34,819 nt of DNA from Chitinophagales bacterium. GTDB taxonomy: Bacteria > Bacteroidota > Bacteroidia > Chitinophagales > Chitinophagaceae. Positions 1-8,939 of the stretch are shown here, piece by piece. A program made the position numbers and the translations under genes. How positions within the stretch are numbered: the first letter of the stretch is position 1; every line of letters starts with the position of its first letter. The notes beneath the pieces were generated by a model. That model had not been told where the DNA came from. It made no database searches and saw nothing but the letters and a program-made list of their open reading frames with translations. The stretch spans positions 1 through 34,819 of the forward strand of contig JAATFC010000311.1 of assembly GCA_015655435.1 (NCBI GenBank). The letters are read 5' to 3'.

Positions 1-1719
1 ATGGAGGTCGCCCAATATCTGCTCAATATGCTTTTGCAGTTCAGCGACTTTGTTGTCATAATCTTCCTTTGCAGCCAAAGTAGTATTGACACTTACGTAA
101 AATTTAATCTTCGGTTCTGTACCGGAAGGTCTTGCCGAAATCTTGGAACCGTCTTCCAATATAAACTGCAATACATTACTTTTTGGAAGGTCGATTGTCC
201 AAGTTTTTCCAGTTTTCAAGTCTTGACCTTCGCTAGTCTGATAGTCCAATAGTTCCGCAACGGCACTGCCGGCAATGGTTGCGGGAGGATTGGAACGGAA
301 CTCGCTCATCATCTTGGCGATTTCTTCCTGACCGTGCATTCCTTTTTTGGTAATGGAAACGAGTTTTTCCAAATACAAACCATATTGGACATAGAGGTCA
401 ATCAGCTTGTCAAACAAAGTTTGCCCTTTGTCTTTTTCGAATGCTGCCATTTCACACAAAATAGCAACAGCCGAAACAGAATCCTTGTCACGGACTTTGT
501 CGCCAATCATCAAACCGAAACTTTCTTCTCCGCCGACTATATAGTTTTCCTTTCCTTCTAGTTCGCGTATTTTTTCGGCAATCCACTTGAACCCTGTCAA
601 TACATTGTAGGCTTTCAGTCCATTCTGTGCGGCAACACGGTCAATCATGTCAGAAGTCACGACAGTCTTGACTATCATGTCATTTGGTTGGTTGATTCCT
701 TTAGCTTTTCTGGCTTCTATCAGATAGGAAAATGCCAACACAGCCGTTTGGTTTCCGTTCATCAACTGCCATTCGCCATGGTTGTTTTTGATGGCAACTG
801 CGACACGGTCCGCATCAGGATCAGTACCCAACAATATATCTGCGTCTAGTTCTTTCGCTAATTTCAAACCCAAATTCATCGCTTCTGATTCTTCCGGATT
901 TGGGTAGATGACTGTTGGGAAATTTCCGTCCGGAACTTCTTGTTCTTTTACTATATGTACATTGTCAAAACCCAATGCTTTCAATGCTTTTGGAACAAGC
1001 ATGATACCGCTGCCATGTATCGGCGTATAGACTATTTTCAAGTCATGCTGACGTTTGATGACGTCGGGATACACGCTCAACTCCGTTACCATCTGGATGT
1101 ATTTTTCATCCATTTCAGCACCGATGATGACTATATTTTCATCATTTCCAGACCATTTGACATCACTCACACTATGTATAGCGTCTACTTCTGTTATTAC
1201 GTTTTTGTCATGTGGAGGTACGAGCTGACCACCGTCACTCCAATAGGCTTTGTAGCCGTTGTATTCTTTAGGATTATGCGAAGCCGTACACATCACACCC
1301 GCTTGACAACCCAACGTGCGAATTGCAAAAGAAACTTCCGGTGTCGGACGCAAAGATTCATACAAATAAACCCTAATGCCGTTGGATGCAAATACGTGCG
1401 CCGTAGTCTCTGCAAAGAAACGGCTATTGTTGCGGCAGTCATGTCCAATCACAACACTGACAGGCTTGTCTCCATAAGTTTTTTTCAAATAGTTGGCAAA
1501 GCCCTGCGTTGCCATTCCGACCGTATATTTGTTCATACGGTTCGTTCCTACACCCATGATGCCGCGCAGACCGCCAGTACCAAATTCCAGATTTTTGTAA
1601 AAAGCTTCCTGCAATTCGTCAGGATTTTCCTGTTGCATTTTCTTGATGGCGTCTTTCGTTTCTTGGTCATAACCGCCTTCGAGCCAGGTATTTACTTTTG
1701 CTTGAATAGCTGTATCCAT
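1..1719 (-). CDS. Phosphoglucomutase/phosphomannomutase (alpha-D-phosphohexomutase), 3' end cut by window
   Basis: Interconverts hexose 1- and 6-phosphates in the cytoplasm, feeding sugar nucleotides and glycolysis. The reverse strand is open for 573 codons from the ATG at 1719-1717 to base 1 without a stop, so the protein continues beyond the window; the family (PgcA/PGM2-like) is about 575-600 residues, so little is missing. Four family loops are visible in order: the phosphoserine loop TASHNP with Ser147, the metal loop GTDPDADR at about residues 298-305, the sugar loop GGEESFG at 396-402, and the phosphate loop SGTEPK starting at 532. The start lies 23 bp after the upstream phosphoribosyltransferase stop, so the two are probably co-transcribed. 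Whether glucose or mannose phosphate is preferred cannot be read from the sequence. Confidence 0.95.
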   Translation of the reverse strand, partial: MDTAIQAKVNTWLEGGYDQETKDAIKKMQQENPDELQEAFYKNLEFGTGGLRGIMGVGTNRMNKYTVGMATQGFANYLKKTYGDKPVSVVIGHDCRNNSRFFAETTAHVFASNGIRVYLYESLRPTPEVSFAIRTLGCQAGVMCTASHNPKEYNGYKAYWSDGGQLVPPHDKNVITEVDAIHSVSDVKWSGNDENIVIIGAEMDEKYIQMVTELSVYPDVIKRQHDLKIVYTPIHGSGIMLVPKALKALGFDNVHIVKEQEVPDGNFPTVIYPNPEESEAMNLGLKLAKELDADILLGTDPDADRVAVAIKNNHGEWQLMNGNQTAVLAFSYLIEARKAKGINQPNDMIVKTVVTSDMIDRVAAQNGLKAYNVLTGFKWIAEKIRELEGKENYIVGGEESFGLMIGDKVRDKDSVSAVAILCEMAAFEKDKGQTLFDKLIDLYVQYGLYLEKLVSITKKGMHGQEEIAKMMSEFRSNPPATIAGSAVAELLDYQTSEGQDLKTGKTWTIDLPKSNVLQFILEDGSKISARPSGTEPKIKFYVSVNTTLAAKEDYDNKVAELQKHIEQILGDLH

Positions 1720-1742
1720 AATAATATGATTTATAAAAGGTT

Positions 1743-2249
1743 TTATTTATTCTCAATAAATGCGCCGACAACTTTGCCGTCTTCTACTTCCAGACTTACA
1801 TAATCATGCTGCGTAGTCGCAATAGACAATCCAACAAAATCGGAATGTATGGGATAAAGTTTGTGCATACGCTCCACCATTACCAAGGTCTGTATTTTTT
1901 TAGGAGTATATTCCAATAAAGGTTTCAGCGCATACAACAAAGTCCTGCCACTGTTGCTCACGTCGTCAATCAAGACGATATGTTTGTCCGAAAAATCCGC
2001 ATCTCCCGTTATATTGGACACGCGCAGGTCTTGCTTGTCAAACGTCATCTCCCGAACATCCAACGTAATCGAGATGTAACGCTCCAAAAACACACGAATG
2101 GACTGTGCAATCGCCAACCCGTTTTTCTTGATGCCAATCAATATGAGTGAGGTTGCATCATCTTCCAGATTTTCCGCAATTTCGAGTGCCAGACGGTGCA
2201 GTTTCTCCTTGGCGATTTCCTTCGTGAGGAGTTTATTTTTTTCAGGCAT
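1743..2249 (-). CDS. PyrR-like phosphoribosyltransferase
   Basis: A 168-residue type I phosphoribosyltransferase. The PRPP-binding loop VLIDDVSNSGRT lies at residues 92-103, and the segment after it (ERMHKLYPIHSDFVG) lines up with the DRGHRELPI...DYVG region of PyrR, the bifunctional pyrimidine regulator and uracil phosphoribosyltransferase. From family knowledge it may transfer a phosphoribosyl group to a base; there is no pyrimidine gene next to it, so a regulatory PyrR role is not supported here. It is the first gene of a two-gene minus-strand unit with the phosphohexomutase. A possible -7 box TAACTTTT lies at 2264-2271 (minus strand), 14 bp before the ATG; no good -33 element is seen. Confidence 0.85.
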   Translation of the reverse strand: MPEKNKLLTKEIAKEKLHRLALEIAENLEDDATSLILIGIKKNGLAIAQSIRVFLERYISITLDVREMTFDKQDLRVSNITGDADFSDKHIVLIDDVSNSGRTLLYALKPLLEYTPKKIQTLVMVERMHKLYPIHSDFVGLSIATTQHDYVSLEVEDGKVVGAFIENK

Positions 2250-2402
2250 TTATTTTGTCGTTAAAAAGTTACCAAACCTAAGGAAAAATGTCCTTTTGTG
2301 CAAAAAAAGGGAAATAATTTGAAGTTTTCGCCATTTGATGATTTGATAATAGCAGAAATGTCGTCCGATATGGGGAAATGATACGCTCCGACATAATTCG
2401 TA

Positions 2403-2433
2403 AATGACAATTCACAATTCATATTTACTTTTG
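2403..2433 (+). promoter_or_regulatory. Putative gatB promoter, leaderless arrangement
   Basis: The -7 box TACTTTTG at 2426-2433 matches the Bacteroidota consensus TAnnTTTG. Nineteen bases upstream, AATG at 2403-2406 is a weak match to the -33 TTTG. Only five bases separate the box from the gatB ATG at 2439, so transcription should start at or next to the start codon. An inverted repeat ATGTCG/CGACAT (2358-2363 and 2389-2394) lies just upstream in the divergent intergenic region. Confidence 0.55.
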
Positions 2434-2438
2434 CGGCT

Positions 2439-3887
2439 ATGTCAGATGCAAAGGAAAAATACGAAGTGGTAATCGGTCTGGAAGTTCACGCCCAATTGGC
2501 AACGGAAAGCAAACTTTTCTGCGGTGACAGCGCGTCTTTCGGTGCTGAACCCAATACGCACGTCAGTCCCATTACGTTGGCACATCCCGGAACCCTTCCA
2601 AAAACCAACAAAAAGGCAGTCGAATATGCCGTTAAGATGGGAATCGCCTGCCATTGCGAGATTGCACCGTTCACTTATTTTTCCCGAAAAAATTACTTCT
2701 ATCCCGACCTTCCAAAAGGCTATCAAGTCAGCCAAAATGTCCATCCAATATGCGATAAAGGTTACATAACCATTCATACAAACGGAACGAAAAGGAATGT
2801 CCTATTGGACCATATCCATCTGGAAGACGACGCCGGCAAAAGCATTCACGACCTTTATCCCGACTATACGTGTATCGATCTCAATCGTGCGGGCACACCG
2901 TTGATTGAGATTGTATCACTTCCCGATATGCACAGTGCAGAAGAAGCATTCCAATACGTGACGGAAATCCGCCGACTGGTTCGCTGGATTGGCATTTGTG
3001 ACGGCAATATGGAAGAGGGCAGTTTACGTTGCGATGCCAATGTTTCCATACGTCTGAAAGGCGAAATAAAACTCGGAACGAAAGTCGAAGTTAAAAACCT
3101 CAACTCCATCCGCAACGTCAAAAGAGCAATAGAGTTTGAAGTAGAACGCATGATTAAAATGGTGGAAAACGGCGAAAAAATCATCCAACAGACACGCAGC
3201 TACGACGCCGACAAAAACATCACTTTCGCCTTGCGTGACAAGGAAGAAGCCAATGATTACCGTTATTTTCCCGAACCGGATCTAGCTCCTATTGAGCTCA
3301 CGGAAAAAGACGTTCAAAGAATAAAAGAACTGCTTCCTGCACTTCCACAAGATTTGCAAGCGGACTTTGTGGAAAAATATGGACTAAGCGCCTACGATGC
3401 GGAACAATTGACATTGGAAAAAGACACGGCGGACTTCTTTTTGCAAACTGCCAATATATCCAACCAATATAAAGCTATTGCCAACTGGATTACAGGACCT
3501 TTACGCCAATTGGCAAACGATCAACAAATTGATTTTTCGCAATTGCAGATGGCTCCTGAACAGATAGCAGGAACAATACAGATTATTGACGAGGGAAAAG
3601 TCAATTTTTCCATCGCTTCTTCTAAGATTTTACCTGCACTGTTGGGTAATCCAGACGCAACAGCTTTGGATATTGCCACAAAGGAAAACCTTTTGCAGAC
3701 AAGCGATACAGGCGAACTCGAAGCATGGATTGACGAAGCATTAGCCTCCATGCCTGACAAGGTAAAAGAATATCAAAAAGGTAAAAAAGGACTTATCGGA
3801 CTATTTGTCGGACAAGTAAAAAAAATCAGCAAAGGCAAAGCAGACCCGAAAATCACAACGGAATTGTTGCAGCAGAAATTAGGGTAA
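2439..3887 (+). CDS. gatB: Asp-tRNA(Asn)/Glu-tRNA(Gln) amidotransferase subunit B
   Basis: GatB is the tRNA-binding and kinase subunit of the GatCAB complex, which amidates Glu-tRNA(Gln) and/or Asp-tRNA(Asn). The protein is 482 residues, the normal length. It opens with the family signature YEVVIGLEVHAQL (residues 8-20), carries FYPDLPKGYQVSQ in the catalytic cradle domain, and ends in a GatB/YqeY tail domain rich in Lys. The ATG at 2439 is the only Met before the conserved N-terminus, so the start is secure even though no ribosome-binding site precedes it. GatA and GatC are not adjacent, which is usual in Bacteroidota. The M28 peptidase gene follows after 39 bp. Confidence 0.97.
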   Translation: MSDAKEKYEVVIGLEVHAQLATESKLFCGDSASFGAEPNTHVSPITLAHPGTLPKTNKKAVEYAVKMGIACHCEIAPFTYFSRKNYFYPDLPKGYQVSQNVHPICDKGYITIHTNGTKRNVLLDHIHLEDDAGKSIHDLYPDYTCIDLNRAGTPLIEIVSLPDMHSAEEAFQYVTEIRRLVRWIGICDGNMEEGSLRCDANVSIRLKGEIKLGTKVEVKNLNSIRNVKRAIEFEVERMIKMVENGEKIIQQTRSYDADKNITFALRDKEEANDYRYFPEPDLAPIELTEKDVQRIKELLPALPQDLQADFVEKYGLSAYDAEQLTLEKDTADFFLQTANISNQYKAIANWITGPLRQLANDQQIDFSQLQMAPEQIAGTIQIIDEGKVNFSIASSKILPALLGNPDATALDIATKENLLQTSDTGELEAWIDEALASMPDKVKEYQKGKKGLIGLFVGQVKKISKGKADPKITTELLQQKLG

Positions 3888-3926
3888 AGCTATATACATT
3901 ACTACGTTAAAACAAACTGTTCTAAT

Positions 3927-5389
3927 ATGAAATGGAAATATTGGATGACAGCGTTATTGGTAGCCTTGTGCGGATGCGCATTTGCACAAGGAAAACCCGA
4001 GTGGAAAAATATTTTCGAATCCATCAACAGCAATGTATTGAGCATTCGCAAGCCTACTCTACGCTACAAGACGCAACACAAACAATCGGACATCGACTAA
4101 CGGGTTCTGAAAATGGGAAAAAAGCGGAACAATATGCTTGCAATTTGCTGAAATTCTACGGTATCAAAGACGTAAAATTCCAACCATTCCAAGCTGAGAG
4201 CTGGAGTCGCGGCACGATTTCCGTTCAGATCGGCTCAGATGAAAATCATTTACAACCTTTCAAAGCTGTTACATTGGCGCACTCGCCAATACAAGCAAAT
4301 GTCACGGGCGAAATCGTTGACATGGGTAACGGCGTTGAGTCTGATTATCTTAAAAATCCCAATATTGCGAAAGGTAAAATTGTATTGGCTTATTTAGGAA
4401 TTTTGCCCAACTCTGCACCCAATACAAAAAACCTTCACCGTTCTGAAAAAACAGCCATCGCTATCAAATATGGAGCAAAAGGAATCATTCTGATTAATGG
4501 TGCACCAGGCAGCATTTTGCTAACGGGCACAGCTTCCGTAACGGGCAAACTAATCTCCATTCCTGCGATTTGTATTGGACATAAGGCGGGGCTAGCACTC
4601 AAGCAGACTATATTGGAACATCCTCAGATTGCATCCATTCAGATGACCAATAATGCAGGAACAATTACCGCAAGAAATGTCATAGCCACATTCAAAGGAA
4701 GCAAGTTTCCCAAAGAAAAAATAGTTGTTGGCGGACATTTGGATAGTTGGGATTTGGCAACAGGAGCAATTGATAATGGTATTGGATCATTTGCGGTGAT
4801 GGATATGGCTCGTACCTTTCAACAACTAAAACTCCATCCCGAAAGAACTGTCGAATTTGTTCTTTTTATGGGAGAGGAAGAAGGGCTTTTGGGAAGTCGT
4901 GCCTACGTAAAAAAGGCTATCAAAAATAAAGACATCGACAATATCCGCTATATGCTCAACTACGACATGACCAACGACCCGAGAAGTTTCAGTTCGAGCA
5001 TTCCCACAACTAAAGAGTTTTTTCAATATATCGGTGCAACTATACAATCTTTCGATACTTCTTTTCATAATAAATTTCAATTGGAAGTTGGCTTGCACAG
5101 CGACCACGAGCCTTTTATGTTAGTGGGCATCCCGACGGGTGGCGGAGCTGAAGCGCATCTGGACAGAAGCGTATTGGACTGTTATCACGCGGACTGCGAT
5201 GTATTTGATTTAGTGGACAGAAAAGGACTGCTCAATACAGTACGTTTCAGCACTATGTTGACTTACGGACTAGCCGATGCTCCCAATATTTCTGCAAAAC
5301 GTCAATCAGACGAAGAAATCAAATCGCTTTTAATGGCAAACAACTTAGAAGAACCGTTAAGGATTTCGGGCGATTGGCGATGGAAATAA
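3927..5389 (+). pseudogene. Secreted M28 family metallopeptidase, frameshifted near its N-terminus
   Basis: A periplasmic or secreted zinc aminopeptidase (family M28) whose reading frame is broken. The ATG at 3927 encodes a clear Sec signal peptide (MKWKYWMTALLVALCGCAFA, cleavage before Gln) and runs to a TAA at 4098-4100. The mature enzyme continues in another frame from about 4045 (SQAYSTLQDATQTIGHRL) to 5389. Total length is 1463 nt, one short of a multiple of three, which fits loss of one base around 4035-4050. The catalytic domain is otherwise intact: GGHLDSWD, GAIDNG, GEEEGLLGS, NYDMTNDP and CYHADCD supply the expected zinc and catalytic residues. The ATG at 3932 opens the long frame but gives no signal peptide, so it is unlikely to be the true start. 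Sequencing error is possible. Confidence 0.8.
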
Positions 5390-5424
5390 ACAACCTCTCA
5401 ATTTAAAAAAGTTAACCTAATTTA

Positions 5425-5457
5425 TTTGTTTATAATAATATTCTACCACTATATTTG
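5425..5457 (+). promoter_or_regulatory. Promoter of PEGA lipoprotein gene
   Basis: TTTG at 5425-5428 and TATATTTG at 5450-5457 with a 21-bp spacer match the Bacteroidota sigma-A consensus. The start codon lies 24 bp after the -7 box, behind an A-rich leader, a typical translation initiation region for this phylum. Confidence 0.65.
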
Positions 5458-5481
5458 CGACAATTAAAAAAATAACTCATT

Positions 5482-5997
5482 ATGAGAAAGACCCTGATTC
5501 CCTTTGCTTTTGTGGTAGTAATTGCAGCAATGGCATTACCAAGTTGTTGTTCCATTATTCATGGAACAGAACAAAATGTTGATTTTACAAGCCAACCTTC
5601 CGGAGCGTCCATCACTATTGATGGAACAGATTATGGTGTTACGCCAAAGACTATTACACTGAGAAGGAAAGGTCGTTTAAAGACTGAAGCGAAACCTAAA
5701 ATCGAGTATGCCGTTAAGATCCAAATGGATGGTTATTATCCTTATGACATTAAACTCAAAAGAGAAATGGATGGATGGTTTTTGGGCAACATCCTTTTGG
5801 GAGGTGTTATCGGAATCATTATTGATGCGAGCAATGGATCTATGTACAAATTAACTCCAAATCAAGTAATTGCTCAAATGGCCAAGAACACTTCAACAGG
5901 GCAGATAAGACAAACAGATAAAAACAACATATACATTGCTACAACATTAACGCCTGATCCAAGTTGGGAAAAGGTTGGAACTCTAGCAAAAAAATAA
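5482..5997 (+). CDS. PEGA-domain lipoprotein
   Basis: A 171-residue exported protein. The N-terminus is a signal peptide ending in a lipobox-like LPSC (Cys22), so it is probably lipid-anchored in the envelope. Residues about 35-63 form a PEGA repeat (QPSGASITIDGTDYGVTP), a small beta domain common in surface proteins. A second conserved hydrophobic stretch (GWFLGNILLGGVIGIIID, about 98-115) is typical of this Bacteroidota lipoprotein group. The gene stands alone, with its own promoter upstream and a strong terminator downstream. The molecular role is unknown; PEGA domains are generally taken to be structural or binding modules. Confidence 0.85.
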   Translation: MRKTLIPFAFVVVIAAMALPSCCSIIHGTEQNVDFTSQPSGASITIDGTDYGVTPKTITLRRKGRLKTEAKPKIEYAVKIQMDGYYPYDIKLKREMDGWFLGNILLGGVIGIIIDASNGSMYKLTPNQVIAQMAKNTSTGQIRQTDKNNIYIATTLTPDPSWEKVGTLAKK

Positions 5998-6023
5998 GAT
6001 ATAACAATATCACCTAGATTATC

Positions 6024-6061
6024 AAAAGGTATCGAAACTTGAATAGTGTCGATACCTTTTT
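6024..6061 (+). terminator. Rho-independent terminator after PEGA gene
   Basis: A perfect 12-bp stem, AAAAGGTATCGA (6024-6035) with TCGATACCTTTT (6049-6060), closes a 13-nt loop and ends in a T-rich tail. It begins 26 bp after the lipoprotein stop codon. The A-run on the other side would let it work in both directions. Confidence 0.85.
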
Positions 6062-6159
6062 CGTTTTGCACCAATACTATAATAGAGGCTGAGTTTTGTA
6101 TTGTTTGATTTTCCATCAAAGTAATACATATTTTTTTACCTAAAACAATTGCGGTGAAT

Positions 6160-6195
6160 TATATTTGCACGTCACTTCGGACGTGAAATACGTGC
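6160..6195 (+). promoter_or_regulatory. Promoter and hairpin leader of the Cys-rich protein gene
   Basis: TATATTTG at 6160-6167 is a perfect -7 box. The predicted leader of about 25 nt can fold in two exclusive ways: CACGTC (6168-6173) with GACGTG (6180-6185), a 6-bp stem with loop ACTTCG; or GCACG (6167-6171) with CGTGC (6191-6195), which ends directly at the ATG. No convincing -33 TTTG is seen at 19 bp. Confidence 0.55.
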
Positions 6196-6588
6196 ATGAT
6201 AAAAAAAATCACCGTCATATTGACTTTACTCGCGATTGTTGGAATGTCTTTCAGCAAAGGGTTTGTCATTCTTGATTTTTATGCAAACAGGAGTGAAATT
6301 GCACTCAAATATTGTGTCAACAAAAACAGACCGATGCTACATTGTAACGGTCATTGTTTTTTGATGAAAGCCTTGAAAAAAGAAGAACAACGCGAGCAAG
6401 CTCTCGGCGACGCTTTTAGCAAACTAGAAGTGATGGTATGCGAGCATCGATTCCCGAAAATCCAGTATTCTGACGCAAATACACCTATTGACCGTCACGA
6501 AAAAATCTTACCCAGCAATAGCCATATCTGGCAGCTATTCACTATTAATAGATTACTGAAACCTCCGGTATATAAGCATCTTAGCTAG
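6196..6588 (+). CDS. Small exported Cys-rich protein, possibly metal-related
   Basis: A 130-residue protein with an N-terminal hydrophobic segment (residues 4-28) that acts as a signal peptide or membrane anchor. After it comes a Cys cluster: Cys40, then Met47, Cys50, His53 and Cys54 within the motif CNGHCFLMK, and later Cys82 and His84 (VCEH). I recall similar small CxGxC proteins encoded beside TonB-dependent receptors in Bacteroidota, but no function is established that I know of. It has its own promoter and lies 133 bp upstream of a TonB-dependent receptor with a Met-rich segment. The pattern of soft ligands (Cys, His, Met) suggests binding of copper or a similar ion; this is inference. 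Confidence 0.7.
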   Translation: MIKKITVILTLLAIVGMSFSKGFVILDFYANRSEIALKYCVNKNRPMLHCNGHCFLMKALKKEEQREQALGDAFSKLEVMVCEHRFPKIQYSDANTPIDRHEKILPSNSHIWQLFTINRLLKPPVYKHLS

Positions 6589-6721
6589 TTTTTTATCCAA
6601 CATTTTTATAGTATGAAAATTGTCATGTCTTTTTTTAAATGACAGACGGTTTAGTGTATTGCATTTACCATGCGATAGACTACCGCATACCATATATTAT
6701 TCTACATTAATTTATCAATCA

Positions 6722-8935
6722 ATGAAATTTTTCAATAGGACTATACTATTGATATTGCTTATTTCTTGCAATGTCAATAACCTTTTTGCACAAGAACAAA
6801 CGACAGATCCACTACCAGACAGCATAACTGTTTATGTCAATAGTTATTACTTGTCACCAAAAGACATATCCAGCATTCAGTCTGCAAGGATGCCTATCAG
6901 AGACCTAGAAAATCCGCAGGTTTCCAATAATATTGGTGGCAAGCTGACACAAAACCGAAACTATTATTCTCTGAGTTCATTATTGTCTAATGTGGCGGGA
7001 ATATCGCAGGGATGGGCTTCCGTTTCGCCATACTATAATCTACGTGGATTTAACGTCCGTTCCTATATCCGAAACGGTATTGACGGCTATCTCTCCGCAG
7101 AAATGGATCCAGCAAACTTGGAACAATTATCAGTCGTCAAAGGCCCTTCGGGTAGTTTGTTTGGTAGTACTCTGATATCGTTTGGAGGATTGATTAACCG
7201 CATTACCAAAAAGCCTATCGATTCGACATTTTCGGAAGTCGGATTTTCTGCCGGAAGCTATGGATTTTACAGAGTCAATATGGACATTAATACTGCACTA
7301 GACAAAGCACACAAAATCCTGTTTCGTTTTAATGGAGCATATACAGACCAAGCGTCTTTTCAAGATGCAGGATTTTCAAGAGTTGCCTTTGCAGCACCGA
7401 GTTTTGAGTATCGGGTCAATGACCGTCTTCGTATCGAACTTGAATCCGAAATCCAATATCGTCGTGGCTCAAGCAACAGTCAGATTGCGCCAATGAATCC
7501 AATAGTAAATGGAGTCAACAAAAACGCGGACAATAGCAATGCACTTGCACTAGACTATAAAAAAAGCTATTCCAACAATTCCATTTATTTGAATAATCCA
7601 AGCATCAACATTTACGGAAAAGTCCAATATAAGATTTCGCCTAACTGGCTTTCGGAAACCAATCTGGTCAATACCTGGGCGGAGAACACAGGCAACTATC
7701 TAATGATGAATCTTATCAATGGAGATAGTAGTCTGGTACGCAAGATTAGTAACTATCCTGACGGTAATTTCAGAACACAACAAATACAGCAAAATTTTAT
7801 CGAAGATTTTAACATCGGAAAAGTGAGAAACCGTATGGTTATTGGATTTGACTATTATCGTTATGCTAGCAATACTTCGTCCAATGGACTTAACGGAAGC
7901 GGCATGAGTATGGGTGGATCCATGCCTGGAATGTCTATGCCAAGACCTTCATTTGACACATTGAGTTTGTATACAGCCAACAACAATTACGGAACGCTTT
8001 CTCCGACATTAATCAACAATAAATTATTAGGATTTGCTCCAACAAGAACGAGTAGCTTGCAAAACACTTACTACGTATACCTTTCAGACGTTGTCAATCC
8101 AATAGAAGCCTTGTCGATATTGGTTGGTGGACGTATCGACCGATTCAACAATGCAGGTTCGACCGACCTCAATACGGGAACTATTTCCGGTCGATACAAC
8201 CAAACGGCATTTTCACCCAAACTAGGTTTTACCTATCAACTATTATCTAGACGGATAGCCATATTCGGCAACTATATGAATGGATTTCAAAACACTGCCC
8301 CCGTTATGCAAGTCGATGGCACGACCTCCACATTCAAACCTCAATATGGCAACCAATGGGAAGCCGGTGTCAAAATAAATCTAGCCGAACGTCTATTGGA
8401 TGCGACACTAAGCTATTACGACATCCGCGTAAGCAATGTAGTTCGCAATGACCCGAACGATGCAACTATGTATATTCAGGATGGAAAACAATATAGTCGT
8501 GGCGTGGAGGCAGATGTACAATCGCAGCCTTTTCAAGGTTTTTACATACATGGAGGTGTTGCATACAACGATAGCAAATACACGGCGACAAGTACAGCCA
8601 CAGAAGGTTTGAGACCTGTCAACTCTGGTCCAAAATGGACAGGAAACTGGTATGCAACATATAGGATTGAACAGGGCAAGCTGAATGGTTTGGGTATTGG
8701 TTTTGGTGGAAATTATTATGACAAAAATCTTATTATCAATTCCACGACGAGCGGTACATTTTTTACCAATGCCTATACATTGCTCAACGCACAACTATAC
8801 TACGACCGGCCTTCTTATGCTTTTGCCGTCAGTATGAGCAACCTGACCAACAAGCATTATTATTACGGTGGTGCAGGATTTATCACGCCCGGCATGCCGA
8901 GACAGTTCATCCTATCCATCAAACTTAAATTATAA
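6722..8935 (+). CDS. TonB-dependent siderophore-type outer membrane receptor with Met-rich segment
   Basis: A 737-residue outer-membrane receptor that takes up a metal chelate using energy from TonB. The start at 6722 is chosen because it gives a signal peptide (MKFFNRTILLILLISC...LFA, cleavage before Gln24); an in-frame ATG at 6620 would add 34 unrelated residues. The plug domain spans about 50-165 and shows LRGF (107-110), VVKGPSGSLFG (138-148) and GGLINRITKKP (155-165), typical of the siderophore class. The beta-barrel fills the rest and ends in IKLKL. Within the barrel, residues 392-409 read GSGMSMGGSMPGMSMPRP, with five Met in a Gly/Ser/Pro context, probably an extracellular loop. It is followed after 4 bp by the DJ-1/PfpI gene, so the two are surely co-transcribed. 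The ligand is unknown. Confidence 0.9.
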   Translation: MKFFNRTILLILLISCNVNNLFAQEQTTDPLPDSITVYVNSYYLSPKDISSIQSARMPIRDLENPQVSNNIGGKLTQNRNYYSLSSLLSNVAGISQGWASVSPYYNLRGFNVRSYIRNGIDGYLSAEMDPANLEQLSVVKGPSGSLFGSTLISFGGLINRITKKPIDSTFSEVGFSAGSYGFYRVNMDINTALDKAHKILFRFNGAYTDQASFQDAGFSRVAFAAPSFEYRVNDRLRIELESEIQYRRGSSNSQIAPMNPIVNGVNKNADNSNALALDYKKSYSNNSIYLNNPSINIYGKVQYKISPNWLSETNLVNTWAENTGNYLMMNLINGDSSLVRKISNYPDGNFRTQQIQQNFIEDFNIGKVRNRMVIGFDYYRYASNTSSNGLNGSGMSMGGSMPGMSMPRPSFDTLSLYTANNNYGTLSPTLINNKLLGFAPTRTSSLQNTYYVYLSDVVNPIEALSILVGGRIDRFNNAGSTDLNTGTISGRYNQTAFSPKLGFTYQLLSRRIAIFGNYMNGFQNTAPVMQVDGTTSTFKPQYGNQWEAGVKINLAERLLDATLSYYDIRVSNVVRNDPNDATMYIQDGKQYSRGVEADVQSQPFQGFYIHGGVAYNDSKYTATSTATEGLRPVNSGPKWTGNWYATYRIEQGKLNGLGIGFGGNYYDKNLIINSTTSGTFFTNAYTLLNAQLYYDRPSYAFAVSMSNLTNKHYYYGGAGFITPGMPRQFILSIKLKL

Positions 8936-8939
8936 AAAT

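Noticed and set aside
940-1803. Long plus-strand open frame (287 codons)
   Set aside because: Antisense to the phosphohexomutase, whose conserved motifs are intact; the plus-strand translation is Phe/His/Cys-rich and has no recognisable domain.
5874-6119. Small minus-strand open frame of 81 codons after the PEGA gene
   Set aside because: It overlaps the PEGA coding end and runs through the terminator hairpin; no domain or promoter supports it.
6620-6721. Upstream ATG of the TonB receptor frame
   Set aside because: It would put 34 unrelated residues before a perfect signal peptide; the ATG at 6722 is preferred.
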